DNA of 64,000 nt from Tubulanus polymorphus (taxonomy: Eukaryota > Nemertea > Palaeonemertea > Tubulaniformes > Tubulanidae). The position numbers and the translations under genes were made by a program. Position 1 is the first letter of the stretch; every line of letters begins with the position of its first letter. Of this stretch, positions 32,301-44,790 are shown piece after piece. Below the pieces are notes generated by a model that searched no databases, was not told where the DNA came from, and saw nothing but the letters and a program-made list of their open reading frames with translations. The stretch is from NCBI RefSeq assembly GCF_964204645.1, contig NC_134031.1, positions 8,596,501 to 8,660,500 on the forward strand, given 5' to 3'.

Positions 32301-33302
32301 TCTTGGATAGGGTTGCTACTACTTTGGCAGCCTTCATACCCGATGACTTTAAGTTCTCAATGGTACCTGAAGTCGAGTTATTACCCACGAATTTATGTCT
32401 CATTATACCACTAGTGACTATCTATGTTCCCGCCGGGATACACAAGGTTTTTCTGGCGATAATTCTGCAGCATCTGGCCTTACTCTCTTGATTTCGAAGT
32501 GGAATGCTAGCCGTGCCAAAAGTAAGCTCATTTAATTCAAAATCAATCTTGCAGTTGAAGGACTCACTACCAGAAATCACTACCAAGTAGACCATCTTGA
32601 GTAACATCATCTACAATAACCATGGAGATATCAAAGTCACGACCCCCTAATGTAAGCCGTACTACATGTATCTCTATCCCTCTTAGGTGAAGATCCTGTC
32701 CATTAGCTGTACTTAGGCATCCCTCGGCTTTTTGCAGCTCGCTTACCGACTTTGTTGGGTTACGCTGCCCAGACTGAGGTCTTTAGGACAGTGACTGCAG
32801 CACCCGTATCGAGAAGGATACAGACCTCATCTTGGCTTTTTATTTGGCCCGTACAATAGAGTCCTGAGTCATGAACGATTACATCGCCCACGGTGTAAAC
32901 ACCTGAGCGCCCTCCGCTGGTTGTGGAGAGAGGTGAACCCTCCCTGGCCATTGTTGGTGGTGTGGCGTCCCTTGTCTCAGTTTCAATTTTCGATCCATAG
33001 GTATGGGGGAGTGGTTCCAGTTCAGGTGATACCATTACATCAGCCATCTGGGTTAGGTTTGAGTCACCTGCAGGCACATCACCCAAAATCTGTTGCCTCA
33101 TACGTCTTTGCGGTATTCGATATTTTCTTGTCGCATCAAAGTCATTAGGCTGCCCAGGGTAGGGAAGTCTTATTGGGTTGGGGTTCTCCTGCCCCTCTGA
33201 GAGCCCCTCCTGTCGTTTCCCGATGATGATGGTTTTGTGAATTGGCAATGACGGGAATAATATCCTCGTTGACCGCAGTTGCAACACTGGACCTGGGGGC
33301 AC
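29359..33302 (-). pseudogene. Gypsy Pol: protease, RT, RNase H, integrase remnants
   Basis: In order on the minus strand: protease VCILLDTGAAVTVLKTSV (from 32830) with QDGLLGSDF near 32580; reverse transcriptase GAWSSPIVLAKKADGSLRFC and VNYRKLNEATVEDAHPLL (31840-31720); the catalytic YLVYLDDVIVF near 31470-31440; RNase H FILDTDASNWAIGGVL (about 31020) and VRTDHAALKWL; the integrase core VVQDAFTKWPEAW (30039) and SLHSDKGSNFTSRVF, with GNGQVENFNKSI. Frame changes or stops occur near 32750, 32570, 31610, 31438, 30700 and 30180. The domain order protease-RT-RNase H-integrase is that of Ty3/gypsy. Confidence 0.92.
32192..32242. repeat. Perfect 20-bp hairpin within pol
   Basis: CCAGGCGATGGGTTGGCCCC, an 11-base loop, then its exact complement. 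Overlapping it, AGTGGATAAAA and its complement flank the right arm, so two palindromes are interleaved. It lies at the start of the RT-containing frame and encodes ordinary residues. Confidence 0.85.
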
Positions 33303-34132
33303 TGACTTCCAGGATGATCAGGTTCGCGACAGCGCCAGCATATGTCGTCGCTCCGTTGTGACTGTTGGTTCATTCTCAGCTCCATCATATCCATATATGT
33401 GGCTAAGGACTCAACCATTTGAAGGAGTTTAGTCATATCATTTTGGGGGACACTGACTGCTGCAATCCGGCCCTCGGTAGCTCCTTGCTGTACCACCGAA
33501 ACTTTCTTTTTGCGGCTTTCTGCCGAACTGGAGAGGGTATCCGTCAGCTTTTTCGCAGTGAGCCTACTCCTGGCATGTCGTACAGCGTCCGAAATTGAGG
33601 GCGGGTCCTCTATCATCAGCGACTCCCTGGCGGTATGCGGTAGGTTAACCCCTGCCAGGAACTGGTCCATAGCCAGTTCATCCTGCACTTCCCTTGAAGT
33701 GATAGGATATGCGCCCCGGGCCAGTTCTTGTAATTCATCTGCGTAATGTTCAAGGGACTCCCCTCCACGCTGAACCGGTGCTTTCAACAAAATTCTCTCA
33801 CAGTACGAGACTGTTTTAAAACGGTCATGCAGCCGGTTGCAAAAATCCATATGTGACATATCAACTGGGAGCTGTAAATTCGACACTGCTTGATAAGACT
33901 CATGATCGAGCCGCATTTTAAGGTTTTTCTTCCGAGACGAACCCCCATCCCTCATGGCGCTTATCCCGACCTCATCTGCATAGTCATTAAACCGCTCCAA
34001 CCAAATTCTAGAATTTTGCCCAATATTATAGGGTTTTGGTGGTGGAATGCTTGACCGGCTATCACTCAATCGACGACTCTCCTGATCTTTTAACGACTTT
34101 TGGATCTGTTTATTTAGGTTGTCTAAAAACAA
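33170..34132 (-). CDS. Gypsy Gag with two zinc knuckles (320 aa)
   Basis: An open frame of 320 codons. The capsid-like part includes NSRIWLERFNDYADEVGI and LRLDHESYQAV. The first knuckle is CWRCREPDHPGSQC (CX2CX4HX4C); the second, CCNCGQRGYYSRHC, has Tyr instead of His, which may weaken zinc binding. It overlaps the start of the protease frame by 133 bases, consistent with frameshift expression of Pol. It is the only intact frame of the element. Confidence 0.85.
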   Translation of the reverse strand: MFLDNLNKQIQKSLKDQESRRLSDSRSSIPPPKPYNIGQNSRIWLERFNDYADEVGISAMRDGGSSRKKNLKMRLDHESYQAVSNLQLPVDMSHMDFCNRLHDRFKTVSYCERILLKAPVQRGGESLEHYADELQELARGAYPITSREVQDELAMDQFLAGVNLPHTARESLMIEDPPSISDAVRHARSRLTAKKLTDTLSSSAESRKKKVSVVQQGATEGRIAAVSVPQNDMTKLLQMVESLATYMDMMELRMNQQSQRSDDICWRCREPDHPGSQCPQVQCCNCGQRGYYSRHCQFTKPSSSGNDRRGSQRGRRTPTQ

Positions 34133-34633
34133 CCCCTCGCCCGATGTGCTTGGTTCATCGTCACTGTAAGTAAGCCTCAGCTCCTTAGTCTACGTTATGC
34201 GGTACAGACATTATTGGATACGAGAAGTGATAAATAAAAATGTACAATATCCAAATTTGGGCGTACACTGATAATTACTGGCTGTAAGGTGGGTTAGGGT
34301 CAGCAATCTGAGGTAAAAACACTGTAGGTTAACTCAACAGACGGTGGAAAACTAATAACCGACACCAGATTAATCTCAGTGGCCGTAAATAAACCGATAA
34401 CTTTCAGACTCTCTGTGAGAGAATTTACACAGACTATACTATACGTTCGCTTCGATTCAACTCAATATTTCCACAGTTTTAAGGTTCTAAAAATCCCAGT
34501 ACGCCGCCACCATTTGTGAAATCTCCTCTTTCGTTGGCTCAATCAAGAAAGGGGGAATAATCGTTTCCACAGAACCTCTAAATTAATCAAAGACCACGCC
34601 GAGATTTACCTAACGTCTTCTTTCTTTTAATTA

Positions 34634-37041
34634 GACGGGCGCCGAAGCGCGAGCTGGAAGCTCCTTAAGTTAATCACGCGTATGAGGCAAATTCAAATTT
34701 TCTCTTTTTCTCCATACCGTCCTTCTCAAAAAAGTGTAGTTTACATCGGGGACACATGGGCATTGGCTAAATCGCGGCAACGAAAATGACGGTCACGGAC
34801 GGATTTTCGGCCTCGTCACGCGGGTAGTTTAAATACGTGAATGAAGGATTACAAAATGGGTTTGTGTAATTTTCAGAATATTTACAAAGAATATTCACAA
34901 AATATTGTCAAAAAATGTTATTTTTAGTTCGTATTTTTCCGTAGAAACCGATTGGAAGACAGGATTCGAGTCTCACAAAAAGCACAGTCCAACGGGTCGA
35001 ATGTTCATGGGCTTACATGCTTGCAAGCCCATATTGCTATCACACGGATTGATAACTTGCTTGGGGTGGGCTCTGATATTTACACACATTTAACACAGTA
35101 ATAAAATCTAGGTTCCTTTCGTATATTCTCTATATCGGTTGTCGTTTTCATTGTTTTATGATTTTGTTTAATCGTTTTTTTGTTATTTCAGCAGCGCATA
35201 CCAACCTTGGTCGAGCGTGCGTGATCAGTCTTGAAATTGGCATTCATGAGCGGCATAGTGTTGCCGACAATTCAATTCATTCTTTATTGACACAATTAAA
35301 ATTTCACAATAAAACATTTACTTTCACGTTTTTAAAAAATTCTTTTGATTTTTCTTTTACTTTCATTGGGTGCTTGTGTTAGCGGCCATTTTAAAAATCT
35401 CTGTATTAACATTTATATTTTTCAGTTTAAATATCTAAAACTTAAAGACCGCTTTTCTGTAAAATGAATTCTGAATTGAATTGAAGACTGGTTCCCTGTG
35501 CCCAAAGAGCCAGGGGCGGTACTCTATGGTGGCAATAAACTTTTGAATCGAATGATCGTAGTGGATTGTCATTTGAAGGAAATGCAACTTATTCTTGCTT
35601 AATGTCTTTATTATTTTAAAAAAGAAAAATCGTGGCTCCTATCTATTTTCGTGTTAGCTTCTCTTAACCTGAAGTCACTAGAGTTAGTCACGTATTTTCT
35701 TTCAGTTGTAAATGTTTCTATGCAAAATCATTTCAACACAATCCGATAAGTAATCTAGCAATTATCAACATGATGATAGATTCCGTTAAAACACTACAAT
35801 ATTCAAATAACAACTATCCAAAAGCTTGCACTAACTTGGTCCACGTCTACACAATAAAACCATTCCGATTCCCAGTTCCCGTGTGTAACATTTCATGTAG
35901 TGATGTAAGACAACACCGATCTCTTAGCTCTTTAAAAAGTAATCAATTCAAATTCCGATTAATTCTACTACAGAAATACAAAACCGCCAAGCCAGCTTTC
36001 AGTACAACCATGTCAGCAAGCCCATTTTTAGAATTTCTTCCTTGTTTAGAATAACAAGCCCGCCGGTTTCACAGCATCACTAAGGGTCGAGTCCCGGAGA
36101 ATAAGGCGCGCGCGCGGTCTGCGTGTTACAAAATGACCGTCCCGCTCCACACAAGTACTGAATAATCAACTAAATATTTTGCCAATCCCTGGGAGTAAAA
36201 TGCCGCGTTTTTAGCTTATCTTTGTGTGTCTTTTACTCCCGTTTTTCAAACGTTAGTCCCCTTTTCCGTTTCGAGTAAAATTCGTATACGCTATAATCCG
36301 TGTTCAAAATACCGTTGTTCCATTAATTCCGTACCCATGCAACCCGTTGTAATACTAAGGAAGAAATATTTAGTGTAAAACATATAAAACTATTGAAGCC
36401 ATGAGATTTAATGTAGAAATCTGACGTTTTTTAACTACAGAAAAATTTATTCGCGTGTAATCGAAAAAACAATTGGCTCTCAATATGTCATCAACATTTC
36501 CAAACTTCCACGTTGTTTTTCGCAGAAAATGATTAAAAAAAAAATTTAATCACGGGTCCCTTTAATTCGCTCGAAGGTCTATCATATTTTTGGTGATTTT
36601 CTTTGGTCACGGGTGCTTTCCCTCAGCAAAACCTAAATTTTTTACAATGTAGAACTTGGGAATAAATTTCTTGTGTAAAACATATAAAACTGTTAAAAGC
36701 CGTTCGTAGAACATATCTGACGATACAGAAAGATTATTGTCGTATGATATATTGTCGTATGTCAATTTGTAATCACCACTCCCAAAGCATGTTTTTTTTT
36801 CGCAAAAATGAATTCCTTTTCTATACATGTATTTGATCACGGCGAATCTTCGCTCGAATAGATCTTCGATATTTTGGGTGGTTTTCTTTGGCCACGGACC
36901 ACACCGAACACAGGTGCCCCCGCAAAACCTATGTTTTTTTACAATGTAGAATTCTATATAAGTTGCCGAAAGTGCACTCGCCTTTATTTATTCATTAAAA
37001 CTTAAGACTGGCTGTGCGTCACCAAGTTTCGACTTTGACAT
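34634..37041. mobile_element. 2.4-kb insertion splitting the gypsy 5' LTR
   Basis: Comparison with the intact LTR shows that 2408 bases, from GACGGGCGCCGAAGC to TTCGACTTTGACAT, interrupt it; the flanking ATTA (34630-34633 and 37042-37045) is a 4-bp target duplication. Inside are two direct repeats of about 290-300 bp (for example GTAAAACATATAAAACT near 36377 and 36677), a CG-rich stretch near 36060-36130 and a GAATTGAATTG tract near 35470. There are no inverted ends and no recognisable protein; the class of element is unknown. Confidence 0.85.
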
Positions 37042-37447
37042 ATTACCACGCCAAAAGAGAACAAAAGAATCCCCACAAAATTTGGGGTCACTAAAATACG
37101 GATTTGGACTCGGTAAAAGCCGGATACCGGACTTTACCGATCCATCACAGTATTTGATTGACAAGACCCAAACCCCGATTTACCGCCACACTATTTAGCG
37201 TCAAAATCGAGAATCCCCAAGGGCGGGTGGCCTTAAATCGAAGTATGACTGTGCAGTCGAACCTCATTAGTACGATGTCCATGGGAAAATGAAAAATCAT
37301 CATACTAACCGAATTTCTTATTAACCATTTGTTAAAAACAATTCCATAATTATTTCAACAGACACACCACAGAAGTTTGGTATTGCATGTATGGTCAGCA
37401 CCACCACACAATACACAAAGCGCAGACTTGGGCTGAGACAGCGTTTC

Positions 37448-37874
37448 AGGGGCCGTGCATAAAGTGCACATGCTCGTAAGTGGAAGGGGGTTTAAATAAT
37501 CCATACAAAGACGTACTGGTAAGAGAGGGGTGAGCTCAAAGCGTACATACGTTTCTAAGAGGGAGGGAGTGTTAAAAGTACAAACTTTTTGCACGAAGCA
37601 CAATGTGATTTTTACGAACATCCCCAATATTTGATGTGATTTCCTGGGAATTCCTCACTCTCAGTCTTTCACTGTCGACGGTACGTCATTGCGTAGCTCC
37701 GATGAATGCTGTTGAATTTTGCCGTCTTTAGACCATGTACTGAATAATTACACGCCACAGGGGGTCCTTCGTAAAAGTTTGTACACAAGTATAAAAACGT
37801 ATATAGAGAGTACATGGGAGAGGGGGGTTAGAAATACCTGCAAGTCAAGTGTATGTACTTCATGCAAGGCCCCT
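37448..37874. mobile_element. MITE with AGGGGCC inverted ends
   Basis: Left end AGGGGCCGTGCATAAAGTGC and right end complementary to AGGGGCCTTGCATGAAGTAC frame 427 bases with no coding capacity. Imperfect inverted repeats extend about 25 bp. Confidence 0.65.
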
Positions 37875-37916
37875 AAATAATTCTATATAAGAAAAGCAGG
37901 GAAATCTTAAAATCAT

Positions 37917-38195
37917 TGTAGCGTTCGGCTCTGGGAAACCAAGTCGTGGGTTCAAACCCCGTAAATTGCCGTAGTGTCCTTGCGCAAGACACTTATCCCC
38001 ATTGCCTCTCTCCAACAGGTACCTGACCTGATAGATGATTCCTGAATGCTTGTTAGCCGCTCCGTGTTACTTCTCCCCAGGGAGAGATGATTGATACATA
38101 CATGTTCGAGTATTAAATGGCTGGGGTAATAATACCGAAAAATGTAAGGCGCTCCGAACACCCTCGCTGGATTTAGCGCTATATAAGAATTATTA
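37917..38195 (+). repeat. tRNA-derived SINE with V-domain-like core
   Basis: A 5' tRNA-like part contains the B box GGTTCAAACCC (37949-37959). The central core, GTGTCCTTGCGCAAGACACT (near 37974), is the conserved domain seen in V-type SINEs, and the tail TAGCGCTATATAAGAATTAT ends in ATT repeats. The A-box region is incomplete, so the copy is slightly 5' truncated. Such elements are transcribed by RNA polymerase III and moved by a partner LINE. Confidence 0.75.
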
Positions 38196-38581
38196 TTATA
38201 TTACTGAGGTGTTCGCTGAATTGTACTAACAGGTTCGTTTGTATCTAGTTTAAGCTTTCTGGAGCTATAGATGTAAATCTAAAAATTACGTAAAAGAAGT
38301 AATACAAATTCAATTGAAGATATGAAACAAATACATCTTGTAATTCCATATGGAGAGAGTTTATTAGTCAACTACACAAACAAGAACATTTTTATCATAA
38401 ATAATAGGTGGACAGTACATTATTCGATGAAGCGGACAGTAGCTACCATTATGCTTTACAAGAAGTTTCCGTAGTATAAATGGATGAGGGGAATGCATTG
38501 TGTAGCGTAACCCTTTTGCTGTGAGCATGGTTGAACTTGTGTCCTAGCGTCCGCCTATATACCCTTTCCATTACTTATAAA

Positions 38582-39323
38582 ACTAGGCGTCCAGGGACAC
38601 TATGCCCACTTGGGAAGTGGTTTCAAATGCTCAACAATCTAACAATTTCAATATTCAACGCCCCCTGGTGACCATATACAAAAACCAATGACCTTGAAAC
38701 TCACCACAATCATAAACATGTCAGCAGCTACGATTTTGCAATTGATTGTGATGAGAAAATATACCTCGTTACCTATTTAATATGGAAATATTAAGTTATT
38801 CTACTATTCAACGCCCCCTGGTGACCATATTTAAAACCCAATGACCTTGAAACTCACCACAATCATAGAGCATGTCTTGAACTTCAACTTTGCAATTGAC
38901 CATGGTAACAAAATATGCCTAGGTACCAATGTAATAAGGAAATACTAGGTTATTCTACTTTTCAACGCCCCCTGGTGAGCATATAGAATAACTAATTTCC
39001 TTAAAAATCATCACAGTCATAGAACACGTTATAAGTTACAACTTTCTAATTCATTGTCGAAACAAAATATGCTTAGGTATCAAAATAATGTCGAATGTAT
39101 TCGAAAGATCAAGGTAATTGATCAAGGCGTCTTCAAAATTTAAAAAACGTATTAGAGCGCTGATTTTGGCGAACAACAATGGCTGCCAGTCGGCCATCTT
39201 GATTCTGAAAGGACCAGATTTTGGGCTGAAGGTGTGTCTAGGGTAGATACATGTACAAACCAAATATCAAGACATTACAAGTGAACGCAATAGCCCGCTG
39301 GAACTAAAGTCTCAAGTGGGCTA
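38582..39323 (+). repeat. Family H copy with three 154-bp units
   Basis: It starts at CGTCCAGGGACAC...GCCCACTTGGGA, the complement of the 3' hairpin arm, so the element has short subterminal inverted repeats. Three tandem units have CGCCCCCTGGTGA at 38659, 38812 and 38966. The terminal hairpin is 39291-39323. Confidence 0.85.
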
Positions 39324-41099
39324 AAATCACGATCAGGCTTACAACAACTGATCCGGCAGTCATAGAAATGAATGGATTACAAATTTTATAGCAGTTTACA
39401 AAAATGAACGAGCCAATTATCAGAAAAAACAATGTACAGTAAGTAGTATGTATCATTTTTTAGCCTTATTCATTATTATGTTAACTCCGACAACAATCAG
39501 AATGTGACAGCATAGGACATGCGATGAGCCCATCACCAGCCATCCAACCACACAAACCATCTGGTGATTTTCGCCATTTTTCAGAAATCTTTTCAAAAGA
39601 TTAGAATTGAAGTCGTCTTGTATGCGTACGTGGGTTGTAACAATGTATGATGACTAGTGCTATACAACACTTCATGACAGATTACGCACATCATAACTTC
39701 ATCATGCGCAGTGAAAAGGTTCAAACTGAACCAGAAAATTATCTGTGCTGGCTGGTTTTATAACCAATTTTACCTGGAATTTAGTTCACATCATGTGATA
39801 ATTTGATTACTGCCTTCAAATGCTAAAATTTGAATTATATATGTACTTGTATCGACCTGCCGCTGTAAAATAACTGGAAGAAGAGATTCATATCACTTAT
39901 ATCAGCAGATTTCAATAAAATACATAACTTTTTTTTCCAAAATATCCTGTTGAAGCTGTTAGGTTTAACGTGTAGGTAGCATATTTTTCACTTCTATTCC
40001 TTGTTTCTGGTTTCCTTTATTTACTTCATTTATATTTTTTTACTACATTCGTAATTTTGTCACAAATGTTGCCTCTACTTGAAAATATATTGATCGACTT
40101 CAGATGCAATTTATGTACATGTACTCATGGGGCCAATTTGTTTGCTATAAACTGGTAGGTGGTTAATAAATGAAATTGAATTGAATTGGTAGAAAAGACT
40201 CATTGCTCAGTCCACAGATACCTTCTGTTTTTATATTGAATAAGTCAAACAAAAATTTGGTATTCTGGTTTCTTGGCTGAATCAGTGGGTCCCAAATGAA
40301 CTGAGAATAGTCGCGTCAGGACTGGATCCAGCATTAGTACTACTCAGTACATAACTGTAAATACTACTCAGTACCCCTGAAAATAGTGAAATTTTGTCAC
40401 CTCCAGAAATCGATGTAAGCATTTGTTGGGATTTCAAATTAATGATACACACATAAGGGGATCCACTTTTATCATCGTGGTCCATCCACGAGTACTGCTC
40501 AAGCAATAATAAATGGCTCACAGCTCATCATCCTAAGGGCTGAAGGGCTTTCCCATTGATTCAAACGAGCCAATGGGCGAAACTTTCCATGTTAATTCCA
40601 ACCCCTATTTCTCTCCTAATGACACAATATCAGCTGTGTGGTTACGATTTGTGCCACCCAGAACTAACAGAACGTTACTCCCAGAACCATTCTCTGAGGA
40701 TCAACATGGTTGATCCTTAAAGTCAAGATTATAAATCTGATACACAAAATAACTCAGGAAATTCTAGTACGATTACAATATGATGAATAAATAAATTGTC
40801 CATGGGCAAAGTGTGGTTTACCTTGAAAGCTAGAGGTTGTTTGAAGTAAGGGGTATTGCTTGAAAAATCTGTTCAGATGATATTTCATGATATAGACGAT
40901 GAAAATAAAAACCCCTCTCAGGGCCAAGTACTGGCCCCGCCTCTGATGAATCTGACAAAAACTGGTATCATATAAAAGGCCATAATATTGTTTGCGAACT
41001 TTTATTATACTGTTAAGTTATAGGACTGATAGTTTTTGAACTATGTGGCTTAAAATATGTGTTGTCCAAAAGCACAAAAATGGCTGAAATTATTGAATT
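39324..41099. other. No gene; repeat T fragment and retroelement tail
   Basis: No coding frame is convincing. A tail AAATTGAATTGAATTG near 40170 marks a probable non-LTR 3' end. 40798-40880 matches repeat T (59425 onward). Confidence 0.5.
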
Positions 41100-41867
41100 T
41101 CTAGGGTCGTCGCGGTGTAGAAAACCTAAAAGGATTAATACCCTGGTGTATTAATATAGAAATCGATGAGCTTGAAACACATCACAATCATAGAACTTGT
41201 AATGAGCTACAATTCTGCAATTGATTGTGGTTACTAAAAATATTCACTGCTACCAATGAATATGGAAATACCATGTAATTCTGCTATTGAACGCCCCCTG
41301 ATGAACATATACAGAAATCAATTACCTCAACAAAACCACCCCATATAAGGAGATGTGACCTATGACAATACCGACTGATCAAATACCTAGTCTAAACTAT
41401 TTCCTGACCAAAATAACCGTCTGATGAGTTTTATATTTCTTTGCTAAGTATACCATCATGAATTTCAACAGAAAATAGCAAAGCATTGGTAAGCTACAGT
41501 TCTAAATATGGGACAGCCATCTTGTGTCCGATCGACCTAATTTTTCTTATGATGATGGGCTTTTGGCCACATGTTCAATGTGTACCTCGGATCTGCAAAG
41601 CTCGGAAGTTTATAATCACTTGAAAACTTCAAATTTGTAATAAGTGCTGATTTTGGTGGAACAACAATGGCTGCCAGTCCACCATCTAGATTCTGACTGG
41701 GCCAGTTTTTCAGCGGCGGATGTGTCTGGGTAGATATACATAGATACCTGCACTAACCAAATATCAAGACAATCCATTGAAAACGTCCCGAGATGACTGG
41801 ACTCTAATTAGGGATTGATGAAAAGTGAACATAATAGCCCTCTGGGACTTGAGTCCCAAGTGGGCTA
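41100..41867 (+). repeat. Diverged family H copy
   Basis: One degraded 154-bp unit (CGCCCCCTGATGA at 41292) is followed by the H body and a hairpin at 41835-41867. It is older or more mutated than the copies at 38.6 and 61.2 kb. Confidence 0.75.
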
Positions 41868-42427
41868 AAATGAATAACAAAGAATTGAAATAACAAAAGT
41901 TAAAATTATATAAATACATAAACATAATATAAATACATAAACATGACGTTTTTAAACATTAATTTGATGTAACCTGTAAAATTTATGGTATCCACGAAAA
42001 TGAACACCGAAACCAACATGAAAAATATGGGGTAGTCAACTACCTTTATGATATTAAAGCACATACGTGAGCCTTGTCTACACAAAGATATTTCAACCCC
42101 TAATGATCAACTTTTATGCAGTAACTTTGAGTTGGTCACCAATCAAACACTTTAACTTGGATTCGTAAACCCTGCACTCTGAATTAGTCCTTGCTTTTAG
42201 TCGGAGAATAATATGACTGTCCTTCCTCTGCTTTATCATAACAATTCAGAACTCAATCAGCTTGAAATCTTACCTGGGGGGACGAGGAGACCCGCTTATC
42301 CTGCATATAAGTGCACTGGGGACAATCTCAGTGTTGGAACTGTAGCGACTAATTTTGTGAATGACCTTTTTTCCTTTCTATACTACGTTTTTGACAAAGT
42401 TGAAGTAAATTCACTGCAGCAATATAA

Positions 42428-43048
42428 AGGCTGGCTAATGTTGACGAGCCACTTGACGCCTACCAACGCAACTCGGTTTATCACCGATTAGTGGCAACTA
42501 GTGGCCTACAAGAGGCCTCCAGCTGCTGCTCTATCGGTTCGCCACAAGTCGCAAGTCGTATCCAGCTAGTTGCCCATGTTCAGCTCCAGCCTACGGTAAG
42601 AGGACAGTTGCTTTCGATCGCAACCGACATAAGCTCATCTTCAAAGCGATGGAACTTAGCACAGGAATTCCAGCCAATCAGAGACCAAATATACTTAGTA
42701 CAAATTTTAGCCGATAGTTCGCGTTATTAGTACCTTGTCAAAAACTATCAATTTTCAGTAGTTTCAAACGCAAACCAGACCTTCAGCACGGTAGATGACT
42801 GGACCGAAGATCTAGAAATGAAATTGGTAGAATTATGGCTTGAGCGGCCCTCTATATGATGTCCCTAACGCATTGCATTTAAAGAAGAATCACAGAGATG
42901 GAGATTTCAAAGAAATATAACAATTCAAAATTATTTAACCATCTGAGCCAGTTCAGTTGCCAATAATCGCAGGGAAACAACTGGTCGGATCTCATCTCGG
43001 CTCCAGTTGCTGGGAATCGGAGCGCAGTCGCCAAACGCCAGCTTTTAG
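42428..43048 (+). mobile_element. Second Harbinger-like copy, decayed
   Basis: This matches 25741-26440, including CCTACCAACGCAACTCGG, GACAGTTGCTTTCGATCGCA and the MADF-coding piece near 42793-42860. The right terminal repeat is degraded. 41868-42427 before it and 43049-44270 after it show no gene. Confidence 0.6.
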
Positions 43049-44270
43049 AACCAGTTAAAAATCGGGAATTGGTGGAGGCAATCAAAACTTGCTTCCAATG
43101 CACCTGAACCAGGCAGGGTTTTGTTTAGTTGCTCAGTCTTGCAATGCCACCAGGTTTGAATCCAAGGGAGGACATTTGTACCCTGTCTCGATGCATTGAA
43201 CCCATGAATATCAGTCCAGAGACACCCACCATGCTGTATCCAAAATGGCGATACAAGTCAGAGGTGGCTTGTTGACCACAAGGCAGATGCAGATCCAGGA
43301 TTTTTTCCAGGAGGGGTTCATTAAGAATTTTAATGTTTAACTGCCTACTAAGATCTAATGATAGCTGGGGCCTATACGGCACATTGTTTGGCCAAACATA
43401 AGATGATATGGTACTGGTTGGTACTGTCAGTCCGCTTCGTCTTACATACATTCGTTCAAGAAAACGATAAAACAAGCGCCCCAAGGGGCACTATGGCCAG
43501 CCTGTCAGCTTTTCATAAAATGGCAAATGATGCATTCTGTGGGTTTAATTTGTCCTACACTCCCAGCTCAAAGACTAGTCAATTGTCACCCCGATATAAT
43601 TTGCATATTTCATAATCATATAGATCTACAATGTCATATCGAACAGTTCATAACAACAATAATAATATAATATAACTTATGACTATAGTGTCAATATGTG
43701 CTTTAAGGTCGTAATCAACATGTGACATTACTCAACATGTTTTCACGATAATTAGCTATAGTCAGTGCTCATCGATAATTAATCAATGTCTCTCAAACAT
43801 GTCACTAGGTGTTTGTTTGTGAGTCCTGATGTCTACAACTTGTCTGACACCTAGTTCTCACATTATACTCATGATTCTGTATATAAAGACTATGTAAAGC
43901 TATGATAATCATTCTCATTCCGGGATGCAATAAAGATTGTACATATAAGGTTTAACTGCCTTGTTGTTCCTGATGGATGGAATCCTGTACCGCTGGTGTA
44001 AATGCTAGTTCCCCAGCCAGCCCGCTGATACAACAACCAGCCGGTTACACAATCCCAGGCTAATAATTTACACAACTCAATAGTCATATAGACACAACAT
44101 ATTTTCTAAAATGGGCTAAAATACCCATGAGTAGACTAGGCTTAGACAGTCATAGTTAAAACACAATATTACTACAGAGCTCACTGGTATACCTTAATTT
44201 AGAAAACAAGCCAATATTGAAAAATCAATTTTGCAACTTGCATGCCTGCCATGAAATATTTAATACAGTA

Positions 44271-44708
44271 GTACTCGCTCACCTCGGAATTTTGCTTGCC
44301 TCGGAAAAATAAAAAATCATTTTTCATTTGTAACTGTTTTTCAATGAAAAATATGTGTCTTGCTCAGAATTGCCCTCCTCAGAAATTTGTTTACCTCAGA
44401 CTGATTACCGTGGGACAAACATCATTTTCTTTGCTCACCTCTGAAAACTTTAACGACCTTCCGTGTTTTTTACCCATTTTTTTACTGACGATCTATGCAA
44501 TACATTTATCCCGACATTCATTGGTCATTTGTTTTAATATGTCTTATAACAGAGTTTACACACTTCATTGCAACAAGACATATTGAAACATAGAGGAAAT
44601 TATGTCTTTGAAAATACATTTCTATTTCTGCTCCTGCCTCGGAATTCGCCTACCTCGGCAAAATTTTTTCGGTCCCACGAGATCCGAGGTAAGCGAGTTT
44701 TACTATTA
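44271..44708. mobile_element. Tigger/pogo-type MITE
   Basis: The left end CAGTAGTACTCGCTCACCTC and the right end (complement TAGTAAAACTCGCTTACCTC) are inverted repeats, flanked by TA. CTCGGAATT/CCGAGG words recur inside. No coding capacity. It lies just downstream of the last stomatin exon. Confidence 0.7.
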
Positions 44709-44790
44709 ATGTATTTTTTCTTCTCAATATTTGCGAATATCATACGAATTACTTGCATCTAGCAATGCTATGCAATCTACCATTTTTAGC

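Larger units (their letters stand above)
26880..37149 (-). mobile_element. Ty3/gypsy LTR retrotransposon with nested insertion
   Basis: The element lies on the minus strand. LTRs of 221 bp (26880-27100) and 223 bp (34515-34633 joined to 37046-37149) both start TG and end CA and differ at roughly 6% of positions. The target duplication is GTAT (26876-26879 and 37150-37153). Next to the left LTR the complement reads TGGGGGGTGG, a polypurine tract; next to the right LTR the complement begins AATGGTGGCGGCGTACTGGG, a plausible primer-binding site. Gag and Pol remnants fill 34132-28908. The coding regions are broken, so it is inactive. Confidence 0.93.

Noticed and set aside
37921-37965. A functional tRNA gene
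   Set aside because: The B box is present but the 5' half is incomplete and the sequence continues into a SINE core and tail.
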